27,243 nucleotides of DNA, taken from contig CAZTUA010000007.1 of NCBI GenBank assembly GCA_964616545.1, positions 1 to 27,243 of the forward strand, read 5' to 3'. A model generated the notes under the pieces. That model saw only the letters and a list, made by a program, of their open reading frames with translations, did not search any database and was not told the DNA's origin. This document shows positions 1 to 8,773 of this stretch, piece after piece. The DNA comes from JAQVEM01 sp964616545 (GTDB lineage Bacteria > Actinomycetota > Humimicrobiia > Humimicrobiales > Humimicrobiaceae). Numbering within the stretch: the first letter of the stretch is position 1; every line of letters begins with the position of its first letter. The translations under genes were made by a program, and so were the position numbers.

Positions 1-31
1 TGTAGGGGTTCAAGTCCCCTCTCTCGCACCA
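1..31 (+). tRNA. 3' end of a tRNA, probably tRNA-Leu (truncated by window start)
   Basis: Only the 3' end of the tRNA is present. Positions 4-8 (AGGGG) pair with 16-20 (CCCCT) to form the T stem, with the loop TTCAAGT at 9-15. Positions 21-27 (CTCTCGC) are the 3' half of the acceptor stem, 28 is discriminator A, and 29-31 is an encoded CCA. The anticodon is outside the window. The acceptor half and T arm closely resemble the end of E. coli tRNA-Leu genes, so Leu is the best guess but not proven. Confidence 0.8.
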
Positions 32-63
32 TACTCAATTTCAAAAATCCCATACGGGCCGGT

Positions 64-91
64 TTGTAATTTATTGATTTTCTATTATAAT
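64..91 (+). promoter_or_regulatory. Candidate promoter for tig
   Basis: TTGTAA at 64-69 (4 of 6 matches to the -35 consensus) is followed after 16 nt by a perfect TATAAT at 86-91. This would start transcription near position 98 and give a leader of about 50 nt before the TTG start of tig. It is the only clear promoter between the tRNA end and tig. Confidence 0.5.
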
Positions 92-150
92 ATGTTTCTT
101 AATGCTTATGTGAAAATATATATGTTACCTTAATTTAAGGGGGAGTTTTT

Positions 151-1572
151 TTGAGTTATAAGATAAAAAGCAGAAAAAAGATAGATCTGAATAAGGTTAA
201 GCTGGATGTGGAGATATCCAATAATTTTTTAAAGAAAAACATTGGCAAAGCTTATAAAAATATATCCGAGAAGGCAAATATTCCCGGTTTTAGAAAAGGG
301 AAGGTGCCGCAGCAGGTAATAGACGTAAATTTTGGCAAACAGTATGTTTTGAATGAAGCTGCAAGCATTTCCATTTCGGAACTGTATTCCGACATACTAA
401 CAGAATCCAGCCTGGACCCTATAGATTATCCGAGGATAAAAATAACGCAGCTAAAAGAGGAGCTTCCTCTCGGGTTTGAGGTTGAGCTGGAGCTGGAGCC
501 AGAAATAGAACTGCCTTCATACAGAGGAATAAAGGTCACGGGCTACTCCACAGACGTATCCGGGGAAGAACTGGACCGCCAGATAGATAATATAAGAAAT
601 AATTTTGCCTCCCTCGAGCCTGTTGTAGATGACAGGCCGGTGTCAAAAGGCGATTACGTTACACTGGATTTCAACGGCAAAATTGACGGGGAAGAATTTG
701 AAGGCGGCAGTGCCGAAGATTACCTTCTGGAAGTTGGCTCAAATACTCTGTTTCCGGAATTTGAAGATTCACTTGTCGGGATGAAAAAAGGTACCGGTAA
801 AGATATAACGCTTGTATTGCCGGAAAATATCAGAAACAGGGAACTTGCTGGAAGGAAAGCAGATTTTAAAGTTTTTATAAAGGAAATAAAGAGAAAAGTG
901 CTCCCGGAGCTGAATGAAGATTTCTTAAAGAATATCGGCGATTATAAAGATGTGGATGATTTTAAGAACAGTGTAAAGGAAAAACTGGCTGAACAGAAGA
1001 AAAACATGAGAAAATCCAGAATAATAGAAGAAGTTTTGAATCATATTATAAGTAATATGAAGTCTAAAGTTCCTGAGGCAATGATAACCAGGAGAATAAA
1101 ACAGGTTAATGAAGAGATTAATGAGAATTTAAAAAAGCAGAAGATAACGAAAGAAAATTACCTCAAGATGATAAATATTACAGAAGACCAGTTTAATGGA
1201 GAAATAAAGGAGAAAGCAGAAAAAGAAGTTAAAGAATATCTGATATTTAAAGCGCTTGAAAAAGCAGAAAAAAAGAATATAGAACCTTCGGAAGATGAAA
1301 TAAATAAGGAGAAAGAGAATATTATAAACAGCTATAGCAGTGAAGAGGATGTTTCAAGAGTTAGAGAATTTCTTAAAGATGAAAATGGGAAGAAAACGCT
1401 GCTTCAGAGCATCAGGAGAAGGAAAATAGTTGATCTACTTATTAACAGCGTAAAGGTGGTAGAAGAAAAAGATGCGGGCGGCAAAGACAAAAAAAAGATA
1501 TGGAAGCCCGAAAAAAATAAGGAACAGTCCGAAAAAGAGGGAAAGAAGCTCTGGACTCCGGGCTCAAAATAA
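151..1572 (+). CDS. tig: Trigger factor, ribosome-associated chaperone and peptidyl-prolyl isomerase
   Basis: Trigger factor binds ribosomal protein L23 at the exit tunnel and shields nascent chains. The ribosome-binding signature GFRKGKVP is at residues 46-53. An FKBP-type isomerase domain covers about 163-245 (GDYVTLDFNG onward), followed by a helical, charged C-terminal chaperone domain. At 473 residues it is slightly longer than usual. The start is TTG at 151, with AAGGGGGAG at 137-145 as ribosome binding site. The last 35 residues are a lysine-rich tail carrying two copies of a short motif, KKIWKP and KKLWTP, which is not part of the standard fold. clpP starts about 22 nt downstream, so the two are probably one transcript. 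The family assignment is secure. Confidence 0.96.
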   Translation: MSYKIKSRKKIDLNKVKLDVEISNNFLKKNIGKAYKNISEKANIPGFRKGKVPQQVIDVNFGKQYVLNEAASISISELYSDILTESSLDPIDYPRIKITQLKEELPLGFEVELELEPEIELPSYRGIKVTGYSTDVSGEELDRQIDNIRNNFASLEPVVDDRPVSKGDYVTLDFNGKIDGEEFEGGSAEDYLLEVGSNTLFPEFEDSLVGMKKGTGKDITLVLPENIRNRELAGRKADFKVFIKEIKRKVLPELNEDFLKNIGDYKDVDDFKNSVKEKLAEQKKNMRKSRIIEEVLNHIISNMKSKVPEAMITRRIKQVNEEINENLKKQKITKENYLKMINITEDQFNGEIKEKAEKEVKEYLIFKALEKAEKKNIEPSEDEINKEKENIINSYSSEEDVSRVREFLKDENGKKTLLQSIRRRKIVDLLINSVKVVEEKDAGGKDKKKIWKPEKNKEQSEKEGKKLWTPGSK

Positions 1573-1594
1573 ATAAAAAGGTGAGATGATAAAA

Positions 1595-2185
1595 ATGAAT
1601 AATAATTATTTAATTCCAATGGTAATAGAGCAGACCAATAGGGGTGAGCGCTCCTTTGATATTTATTCCCGTCTGCTTAAGGAAAGGATAATTTTTCTGG
1701 GGGTAGCCATAGATGATAATGTTGCAAATCTAGTCATGGCGCAGATGCTCCATCTTGAAGCCGAAGACCCTGAAAAGGATATTCAGCTGTATATAAACAG
1801 TCCCGGCGGAGTGGTAACTTCTGCTCTTGCAGTATATGATACCATGCAGTTTATAAAATCGCCCGTATCCACCATCTGTATCGGACAGGCTGCAAGCGCA
1901 GCCGCGGTTCTGCTTCTTGCAGGTGAAAAGGGCAAGAGGCTTACACTGCCAAATTCAAGAGTCATGCTGCACCAGCCATCTGGAGGAGTGTCGGGAACCA
2001 CAATTGATGTTGAGATACATGCAAAAGAGATGGTAAGAATCAGGGCTCTTCTAAATGAAATAATCGCAAAGCATACAGGCCAGGATGTAAAGAGAGTTGA
2101 GAAGGATACGGAAAGGGATTTCATATTAAGTGCGGAGGAAGCAAAAAAATACGGAATAGTGGACGAAGTCATTTATAAGAAATAA
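1595..2185 (+). CDS. clpP: ATP-dependent Clp protease proteolytic subunit (ClpP2-like)
   Basis: ClpP is the self-compartmentalising serine peptidase that degrades substrates unfolded by ClpX or ClpC. The catalytic Ser101 sits in GQAASAAAVLLLAG, His126 in VMLHQPSGG, and the Asp in the DTERD segment (171-175). The GQAASAAAVLL stretch and the AKHTGQD...KDTERD...SAEEAKKYGIVDEV end are typical of actinobacterial ClpP2. The ATG at 1595 is chosen (196 residues) because AAAAGGTGAG at 1576-1585 is correctly spaced from it. An in-frame ATG at 1586 would add three residues but touches the ribosome binding site. Only one clpP is present here, whereas Actinomycetota usually have a clpP1-clpP2 pair. Confidence 0.96.
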   Translation: MNNNYLIPMVIEQTNRGERSFDIYSRLLKERIIFLGVAIDDNVANLVMAQMLHLEAEDPEKDIQLYINSPGGVVTSALAVYDTMQFIKSPVSTICIGQAASAAAVLLLAGEKGKRLTLPNSRVMLHQPSGGVSGTTIDVEIHAKEMVRIRALLNEIIAKHTGQDVKRVEKDTERDFILSAEEAKKYGIVDEVIYKK

Positions 2186-2364
2186 TGATGAATAACCCCC
2201 GCAGGAAGTGTTTGAAAATATTATATATTCAGGAATATATAAGAATAAACATAGTGGTATCATAAGGGGTAATAATAAATTAATACCCGCGGTAAGCTAA
2301 CGGCGTATTGATTATAAAAATATAATATTAACGATAATAGTATTGATAAGGAGTGTGTATAAAT
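2186..2364 (+). other. clpP-clpX intergenic region with inverted repeats and a weak promoter candidate
   Basis: No coding capacity is seen in these 179 nt. They hold a perfect 9+9 inverted repeat with a 2-nt centre (2222-2241, TATATATTC-AG-GAATATATA). There is also an imperfect GC-rich palindrome at 2288-2305 (14 of 18 positions symmetric). A poor promoter candidate is TTGATT at 2308-2313 with GATAAT at 2333-2338 (spacing 19). No CIRCE, HAIR or CtsR-type operator is recognisable. Separate control of clpX is possible but unproven. Confidence 0.4.
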
Positions 2365-3645
2365 TTGTCTTCGGATGAAAGGAAAAAAAGTGATTTTTTA
2401 AAGTGTTCCTTTTGCGGTAAATCTCAGAATCAGGTAAAAAAGCTGATTGCCGGACCCGGGGTTTATGTCTGCAATGAATGCGTGGACCTGTGCAATGAGA
2501 TTATTGATGAAGAATTGAAGGAACAGAGGAAAGTTGATTTTAAAAATCTTCCCAGGCCAAAGGAGATATACTCGATTTTAAATGAGTATGTCATAGGTCA
2601 GGAAAGTGCGAAAAAAGTGCTGTCTGTGGCAGTATACAATCATTACAAGAGAATTAAATATGAGGACAGACTGGCACAGGATGACACAGAGATACAGAAA
2701 AGCAATATTCTGCTGATAGGACCCACAGGCTGCGGTAAAACTCTGCTTGCCCAGACCCTGGCAAAAATATTGAATGTCCCGTTCTGCATTGCTGATGCAA
2801 CTTCCCTTACAGAAGCAGGGTATGTCGGGGAAGATGTTGAGAATATATTATTAAAATTAATACAGGCGGCGGATTTTGATATAAAAAGAGCAGAAACCGG
2901 TATTATCTATCTGGACGAGATAGATAAAATCGGCCGTAAGTCGGAAAACCCGTCCATTACGAGAGATGTATCCGGAGAAGGGGTGCAGCAGGCACTGCTG
3001 AAAATCCTGGAAGGAACAGAAGCCAACGTTCCTCCCCAGGGCGGCAGGAAACACCCCCATCAGGATTTTATACAGATTAACACAAGCAATATCCTTTTTA
3101 TCTGCGGAGGCTCTTTCAGCGGGCTCGAGCAAATAATTGAAAAAAGGATAAATGAGGGCAGTGTTGGCTTCATCTCAAGAAAAATTACAACGAAAGCAGA
3201 AAAGGTTGATAAGCTCCTCCCGCAGGTTATGCCGGAAGACTTATTAAGGTACGGCTTGATTCCGGAGCTTATAGGCAGATTGCCGGTTGTAAGCACGCTA
3301 TCCAATCTTACTGAAGATGATTTAATAAGGATCCTTATTGAGCCGAAAAATTCCCTGATAAAGCAGTACAGAAAAATGTTTAAAATGGATAATGTTGAAC
3401 TGGAATTCACCGGGGATGCTTTAAGAGAGATTTCAAAGCGTGCTATGCAGAGAGGTACAGGAGCAAGGGGCCTGCGCGCGATTATGGAGGAAATTATGCT
3501 GAATATAATGTTTGAAATACCAGAGCGCAGTGATATCGGCAAGTGTACCATAACCAGAGAAGTTGTTGAAAATAAAATAGAACCCGAGGTTTTAAGCAGG
3601 TCGAATAAAAAAGTATTTTTAAAAGATGAGGAAAAATCAGCCTAA
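2365..3645 (+). CDS. clpX: ATP-dependent Clp protease ATP-binding subunit ClpX
   Basis: ClpX is the AAA+ unfoldase that recognises substrates and threads them into ClpP. Counted from TTG 2365 (426 residues), the N-terminal zinc-binding domain has Cys14/17 and Cys36/39. Walker A GPTGCGKT is at 109-116 and Walker B IIYLDEID at 170-177. The pore loop is GYVGED and the sensor-2 region is GTGARGLRA. The ClpP-docking tripeptide appears as VGF in GSVGF, a conservative variant of IGF/LGF. The TTG at 2365 is preferred because AAGGAG at 2348-2353 lies 11 nt upstream. The in-frame GTG at 2353 overlaps that site and would add a non-homologous MCIN. The end of the gene overlaps the proposed valS start by 20 nt. 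Confidence 0.96.
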   Translation: MSSDERKKSDFLKCSFCGKSQNQVKKLIAGPGVYVCNECVDLCNEIIDEELKEQRKVDFKNLPRPKEIYSILNEYVIGQESAKKVLSVAVYNHYKRIKYEDRLAQDDTEIQKSNILLIGPTGCGKTLLAQTLAKILNVPFCIADATSLTEAGYVGEDVENILLKLIQAADFDIKRAETGIIYLDEIDKIGRKSENPSITRDVSGEGVQQALLKILEGTEANVPPQGGRKHPHQDFIQINTSNILFICGGSFSGLEQIIEKRINEGSVGFISRKITTKAEKVDKLLPQVMPEDLLRYGLIPELIGRLPVVSTLSNLTEDDLIRILIEPKNSLIKQYRKMFKMDNVELEFTGDALREISKRAMQRGTGARGLRAIMEEIMLNIMFEIPERSDIGKCTITREVVENKIEPEVLSRSNKKVFLKDEEKSA

Positions 3646-6328
3646 AATGTTTGATGGAATCGAAGGTAAGTACGACCCCTCTTTATTTGAAGAGGAAATT
3701 TATAAATACTGGCTAAAAAAAAATTATTTTTCTGCAAAAATAGATAAGTCAAAAACTCCATTCAGTATGGTAATACCTCCTCCCAATGTAACCGGTTATC
3801 TTCATGTTGGCCATGCCCTGAATAACACACTTCAGGATATAATTATAAGATACAGAAGAATGAAAGGGTATGCTGCAACCTGGATACCCGGCACTGATCA
3901 CGCCGGGATAGCCACCCAGAATGTAGTTGAAAGAGCCCTCGAAAAGAGAAATATAAATAGATTTCAGCTGGGCAGGGAAAAATTTGTTGAAGAGGTATGG
4001 AAATGGAAGGATAAATACGGCAGCCGTATCATAAATCAGTTAAAATCACTCGGATGTTCCTGTGACTGGGAAAGGCAGAGATTCACCTTTGATAAAAGAT
4101 ATGTAAAAGCGGTTACAAAAGAATTTGTTGCACTTTATGAAAACGGATTGATTTATAAGGGGAATTACATGATTAACTGGTGCCCCAGATGCCAGACTGC
4201 TATTTCAGATATTGAAGTTGAACATATAGAAAAAGAGGGAAATCTCTGGGATATCAAATACCAGTTAATCAATCCTGAAACAGGCGAGCCTGATAGTGAT
4301 GAGCATATAATTGTTTCCACAACCAGGCCTGAAACCATGCTCGGAGATACAGCGGTAGCCGTTAATCCCCGTGATAAGAGATACAGGAAATATAAGGGCA
4401 GGCATTTATTCCTTCCTCTGATGGAACGGAAGATACCGGTTGTGGAGGATGATTTTGTGGATATGGAATTCGGGAGCGGCGCGGTAAAAGTTACTCCAGC
4501 CCATGACCCAAATGATTTTGAAATAGGTAAAAGACATAATTTAGAGGAAATAAATATATTTGAAGCAGATGCAACACTTAATTCCAATGCAGGAAGATAT
4601 GAGGGCATGGACCGTTTTGCGGCAAGAGAGCAAGTTCTAAAAGACCTTGAAAAGCAGGGTTACCTTGCGGGTAAGAGTACGCACAAATCTTCAATAGGGA
4701 CATGTTCAAGATGCGCCACGATAGTGGAGCCGAGAATTTCAATGCAATGGTTCATATCCATGAAAAAGCTGGCCGGTCCTGCTATTGAAGCGGTAAAAGA
4801 AGGTAGAGTAAAGATAATACCCGGAAAATGGGAAAAGATTTATTTTAACTGGATGGAAAATATAAGAGACTGGTGCATATCCCGGCAGTTATGGTGGGGG
4901 CACAGGATCCCTGTGTGGTATTGCAGGGATTGCGGAGAAATGATAGTCAGCGAAGAGGAGCCCTTAAAATGCCCGGGGTGTTCGGGAAATAATCTTGAGC
5001 AGGATGAAGATGTTCTTGACACATGGTTCAGTTCATGCCTGTGGCCTTTTGCATCTCTGGGCTGGCCTGAAGAAACCGAAGATTTAAAATATTTTTTCCC
5101 GACAGATACCCTTGTGACAAGTCATGATATTATTTTCTTCTGGGTAGCCAGAATGATTATGATGAGTCTGTATTTTATGAAAGACATTCCTTTCAGGGAA
5201 GTATTTATAAACCCCCTCTTAACTGATGAGCATGGCCAGAAAATGTCTAAATCCAGGGGTAATGTAGTGGATCCTATGGATATAATTGAAGAGAAGGGAG
5301 CAGATGTTTTAAGGTTTACTCTTGCATCACTGACAACACCGGGCAGAAATCTGATGCTGGGTAATGAGAAAATCGAGGGAGCAAGGAATTTTGCAAATAA
5401 GTTATGGAACGGGTCAAAATTTGTTATATCAAATCTGGGTGAAAGCGTAGATTTTAAAAGCATGCTTCCGGAAAAGCAGGATTTAAACATATGGGATAGA
5501 TGGATATTATCAAAATTAAACGGAATGGTAAAGAAAATTGAAAAATACATGGCAAAGTATAATTTTTCTTTTGCCTCCAAACTTCTTGAAAACTTTTTCT
5601 GGAATGATTATTGTGACTGGTACATTGAATCGGCAAAAGTCAGGATTTATTCAGATAAAGACAGCGGGGACAGAGACAATGCATTGTTTGTGTTATGGTA
5701 TGTTCTGGAAAGGTATCTCAGCGCCCTTCACCCCTTTATGCCTTTTATTACCGAAAAGATATGGCAGAATATCCCCCATGAGAGAGATAGTATAGTAGCG
5801 GCTGATTTCCCGGGGTTTGACCCTGCTCTTGCAGATAAAGCAGCTGAAGATGAAATCAAAGTGCTTTTTGATGTTATAAGCGAAGTCAGAAAGATAAGGT
5901 CTGAACTCAGGATAAATCCTGCAAAAAAGGTAAGAATCAGCCTTAACACCGGTGATAAAAATAAAAAAGGATTACTTGAAGATAATATAAGATACATATG
6001 CGGCCTGGCAAAGACAGACGGAGTGGAATTTGAGGACTGCAGCAGCAAAAAAGGTTACATAAAAACCACCACCTGCGATGTGGATATATTCGTATACGTT
6101 CTCGATGCAATTGATATAGAGCTTGAAATCCGCAGAATAAAAGACAGGATAAAAAAGATAAGTCTTGATGCAGAAAAAAGCAGGAAAAAACTTTCAAACA
6201 CCGGCTTTATAAAAAAAGCGCCTGCTGGAATAGTAAAAAAGGAAAAAGAAAAACTTGAGGCGGCAGATAAAATTTCAGGCGTACTGGAAGAACAGCTTGT
6301 AAGAATTAAAAACATAAGTACCGGGTAA
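3626..6328 (+). CDS. valS: Valyl-tRNA synthetase
   Basis: This class I aminoacyl-tRNA synthetase charges tRNA-Val and edits mischarged threonine. The HIGH-type motif is HVGH at residues 60-63, after PPPNVTG, and KMSKS is at 539-543. Paired cysteines in WCPRC, CSRC and CRDC...CPGC suggest bound zinc. A lysine-rich coiled-coil arm closes the protein (about 835-900), as in bacterial ValRS. At 900 residues the length is normal. The start at 3626 lies inside the end of clpX and suggests translational coupling. An in-frame ATG at 3647, one base past the clpX stop, is an alternative; neither has a well-placed Shine-Dalgarno. Confidence 0.96.
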   Translation: MRKNQPKMFDGIEGKYDPSLFEEEIYKYWLKKNYFSAKIDKSKTPFSMVIPPPNVTGYLHVGHALNNTLQDIIIRYRRMKGYAATWIPGTDHAGIATQNVVERALEKRNINRFQLGREKFVEEVWKWKDKYGSRIINQLKSLGCSCDWERQRFTFDKRYVKAVTKEFVALYENGLIYKGNYMINWCPRCQTAISDIEVEHIEKEGNLWDIKYQLINPETGEPDSDEHIIVSTTRPETMLGDTAVAVNPRDKRYRKYKGRHLFLPLMERKIPVVEDDFVDMEFGSGAVKVTPAHDPNDFEIGKRHNLEEINIFEADATLNSNAGRYEGMDRFAAREQVLKDLEKQGYLAGKSTHKSSIGTCSRCATIVEPRISMQWFISMKKLAGPAIEAVKEGRVKIIPGKWEKIYFNWMENIRDWCISRQLWWGHRIPVWYCRDCGEMIVSEEEPLKCPGCSGNNLEQDEDVLDTWFSSCLWPFASLGWPEETEDLKYFFPTDTLVTSHDIIFFWVARMIMMSLYFMKDIPFREVFINPLLTDEHGQKMSKSRGNVVDPMDIIEEKGADVLRFTLASLTTPGRNLMLGNEKIEGARNFANKLWNGSKFVISNLGESVDFKSMLPEKQDLNIWDRWILSKLNGMVKKIEKYMAKYNFSFASKLLENFFWNDYCDWYIESAKVRIYSDKDSGDRDNALFVLWYVLERYLSALHPFMPFITEKIWQNIPHERDSIVAADFPGFDPALADKAAEDEIKVLFDVISEVRKIRSELRINPAKKVRISLNTGDKNKKGLLEDNIRYICGLAKTDGVEFEDCSSKKGYIKTTTCDVDIFVYVLDAIDIELEIRRIKDRIKKISLDAEKSRKKLSNTGFIKKAPAGIVKKEKEKLEAADKISGVLEEQLVRIKNISTG

Positions 6329-6386
6329 GCAGGGTTATTGAATAAATAACAATTAAAATTAAAGCGAGAAATGCGAGAAACTGCGG

Positions 6387-7703
6387 ATGGAATACGGGCA
6401 GGTATGTAAATATTTAGATGATTGCCTTATCTTTGGAATAAAACCGGGTCTTGTAAGAGTAAAAAAGATTCTTGAACTGCTGGATAATCCTCAAAAAAAG
6501 GTAGAATTTATTCATGTTGTAGGAACAAACGGAAAAACGTCTACAACAAGGATCACTGCCGGAATATTAAAATATCATGGAATTAAAACCGGCTATTATA
6601 TTTCCCCCCATATTAAAAGGTACACCGAAAGAATCTGGATAAACGGAAAAGATATTCCGGAAAAAAAATTTTCAAAAACATTTAACCGGATATATCCATA
6701 CATTGAGCAGGTAAATAAAATGAATCTGGAAGGACCGCTTACCCAGTTTGAGATAATCACGGTGATGGCGTTTATGCAGGCAGAAGATGAGGGTATTGAG
6801 GCAATGGTGCTTGAAGCAGGAATGGGCGGAAGATGGGATGCAACAAATGCTGCTGATTCAAAAATAGCCGGGCTCACCGGGGTGAGTCTGGAGCACACAG
6901 AGCTGCTTGGCGACACCCTGGAGAAAATTGCCTCTGAAAAAGTGGAGGTTATAAAGAAAAACGCAATGGTTGCAACGACATGCTGCAATAAAGAAGTTCT
7001 TAAAATTCTTATCCGGAAAGTAAAAGATACTGATTCTACGCTTTTTATGTCCGGCAGGGATTTCTATATGCAGAAAAAAAAGAATCTGGGAACCGGCGGG
7101 TGGCTGCTTGATATTAAGGGATTGAAAGGAACATACAGAGATTTAAAACTTCCGCTCCCCGGTAATTACCAGATATTAAATCTTATGCTGGCCACAGTAC
7201 TTGCAGAGCTGTATCTGAAAACCAGAAACAAAGAATTAGACGAAAAAAAAGTAAGGGAAAGCCTTAAGTGTCTGAAGACAAGAGGAAGATTTGAGATTAT
7301 CAGAAAGAGACCGGTTATAATAGCGGATGCAGGGCATAATCCCGAAGGGATAGAAAACTTTACAAGAACCGTTAATGATTATTTTGGGAGCAGAAGGAAA
7401 ATAATAATATTAGCAGTTTTAAAGGATAAGGACTATGAAAGCATGGTCGAAAAAATAATTGGCGTAAGTGATGTATTGATTCTGACTTCCAGCATGAATG
7501 AAAGGAGCCTGGATACCGGCAGGCTGGAGGAAGTGGTAAAAGAAAAGATAAGAGAAACTCCGGGAAACAGCGGCCGCGGGATTGAGTTACACAGAATTGA
7601 GGATATAGAAAAATCTATAAAATTTGCTTTAAAAATTTCGGGTATAAATGATATTATATGCATTACCGGTTCAATAACCAATCTGGAGAATATTGTAAAA
7701 TAA
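6387..7703 (+). CDS. folC: Folylpolyglutamate synthase / dihydrofolate synthase
   Basis: FolC adds glutamate to dihydropteroate and to reduced folates, using ATP, in the cytoplasm. This Mur-ligase-family protein has the P-loop GTNGKTST at residues 46-53. The central segment GVSLEHTELLGDTLEKIASEK corresponds to the family's DHTEYLG region, and DAGHNPEGI marks the start of the C-terminal domain. The length of 438 residues is typical. The location directly after valS is the usual one in Actinomycetota and Clostridia. The ribosome binding site is weak. FolC and MurC-F share this fold, but length, motifs and context favour FolC. Confidence 0.93.
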   Translation: MEYGQVCKYLDDCLIFGIKPGLVRVKKILELLDNPQKKVEFIHVVGTNGKTSTTRITAGILKYHGIKTGYYISPHIKRYTERIWINGKDIPEKKFSKTFNRIYPYIEQVNKMNLEGPLTQFEIITVMAFMQAEDEGIEAMVLEAGMGGRWDATNAADSKIAGLTGVSLEHTELLGDTLEKIASEKVEVIKKNAMVATTCCNKEVLKILIRKVKDTDSTLFMSGRDFYMQKKKNLGTGGWLLDIKGLKGTYRDLKLPLPGNYQILNLMLATVLAELYLKTRNKELDEKKVRESLKCLKTRGRFEIIRKRPVIIADAGHNPEGIENFTRTVNDYFGSRRKIIILAVLKDKDYESMVEKIIGVSDVLILTSSMNERSLDTGRLEEVVKEKIRETPGNSGRGIELHRIEDIEKSIKFALKISGINDIICITGSITNLENIVK

Positions 7704-7761
7704 AATTATTTCAAATGGACGCGTATAAATTAATAATATATAAAGTTAACTTGGAGGATTG

Positions 7762-8223
7762 ATGGATTTATTTGAATATGTTGAAGGTATTATGGCTTTC
7801 TTTACACATCCTGCATGGAAATATCTGCTATACAGTATAATTTTTGTTCTGATTATTGTCTGGCTTGCTTTTATTTACTGGACCTACAGGGATGCCAGGC
7901 TCAGGAGCGAAACAATGACTCCGGCTTTTTTCTGGGCCTTCGTTGTTCTGGTGCTGAACTTTCTGGGATTGATCCTGTATCTGATATTAAGACCCCCGGA
8001 GTACATAGATGATGTAGTTGAGAGGGACCTGGAAATTGAAAGAATGGAGACGCTGCTTGACAGCAGGCAATCCTATAAGTGCCCTGCCTGCAGCAGTCCC
8101 GTAAAGGAGGAGTTTCTAATCTGTCCTTATTGCAGGAAAAAGCTAAAAAATTCATGTATAAGCTGCGGTAAACCTCTGGATATAAACTGGAAAGTATGCC
8201 CGTATTGCAAGAGCGCTCAGTAA
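7762..8223 (+). CDS. Membrane-anchored double zinc-ribbon protein, function unknown
   Basis: The 153-residue protein has two predicted membrane segments, about 20-42 and 55-76. They are followed by a short acidic linker and then two treble-clef or ribbon-type cysteine pairs: Cys107/110 with Cys121/124, and Cys132/135 with Cys146/149. It is best described as a two-helix membrane anchor with a cytoplasmic double zinc ribbon. The ATG at 7762 has GGAGG at 7753-7757. It sits between folC and ndk, where Actinomycetota often have a small hypothetical gene; I cannot say whether it is orthologous. No catalytic motif is seen; a scaffold or protein-interaction role is only a guess. Confidence 0.8.
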   Translation: MDLFEYVEGIMAFFTHPAWKYLLYSIIFVLIIVWLAFIYWTYRDARLRSETMTPAFFWAFVVLVLNFLGLILYLILRPPEYIDDVVERDLEIERMETLLDSRQSYKCPACSSPVKEEFLICPYCRKKLKNSCISCGKPLDINWKVCPYCKSAQ

Positions 8224-8252
8224 AGTTATCAACAGAAAGGAAGCAGTTTTTA

Positions 8253-8705
8253 ATGGAAAAATTCAGAATTAACCCGGAAGAAAACGGAGCCGGGGATATT
8301 AATAGCGGTATAGAGAAAAGTCTTATTATAATAAAGCCTGATGGCGTAAAGAAAAAGGTTGTTGGAGAGATAATATCCCGTTTTGAAAAAGAAAATTTAA
8401 CCATAGAGAAATTAAAAATGGAAAAAATAAGCCGGGAGCTTGCGTGCCGGCATTATCACGAACACAGGGAAAAAGATTTTTTTGATATATTAATTGATTA
8501 TATAACTTCCGGACCTTCGGTAATTATGGTTCTGAGCGGAGAAAATGCGATATTCAGGATAAGAAAACTTATGGGCCCCACTGATTCAAGAAAAGCAATC
8601 AGGGGAACGATAAGAGGCGATTTTGGTGTAGATATCACCGTGAATGTGATTCACGGGTCGGATTCTCCGGAAAGTGCCGAAAGAGAAATTGAATTATTTT
8701 TTTAA
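8253..8705 (+). CDS. ndk: Nucleoside diphosphate kinase
   Basis: Ndk transfers the gamma phosphate from ATP to NDPs through a phosphohistidine. The catalytic His134 lies in NVIHGSDSPESAEREI. The conserved IIKPDGV start, HYHEH, and GTIRGDFG are all present. From ATG 8253 the protein is 150 residues, with an acidic N-terminal extension of about 20 residues before the usual beta strand. GAAAGGAAG at 8235-8243 supports this start. An open frame reaches back to 8196 inside the preceding gene, but that stretch has no ribosome binding site and no family similarity. Linkage with folC and mreB matches Actinomycetota. Confidence 0.94.
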   Translation: MEKFRINPEENGAGDINSGIEKSLIIIKPDGVKKKVVGEIISRFEKENLTIEKLKMEKISRELACRHYHEHREKDFFDILIDYITSGPSVIMVLSGENAIFRIRKLMGPTDSRKAIRGTIRGDFGVDITVNVIHGSDSPESAEREIELFF

Positions 8706-8773
8706 TAAAAGAACATTAACTCCGTGAACGTGCGCCTGAGGGAATGGACGATACATAATTTAGAAGGTGATTA

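Noticed and set aside
2353..2364. GTG at 2353 as the clpX start
   Set aside because: It overlaps the AAGGAG site and adds residues not found in ClpX; TTG 2365 is correctly placed.
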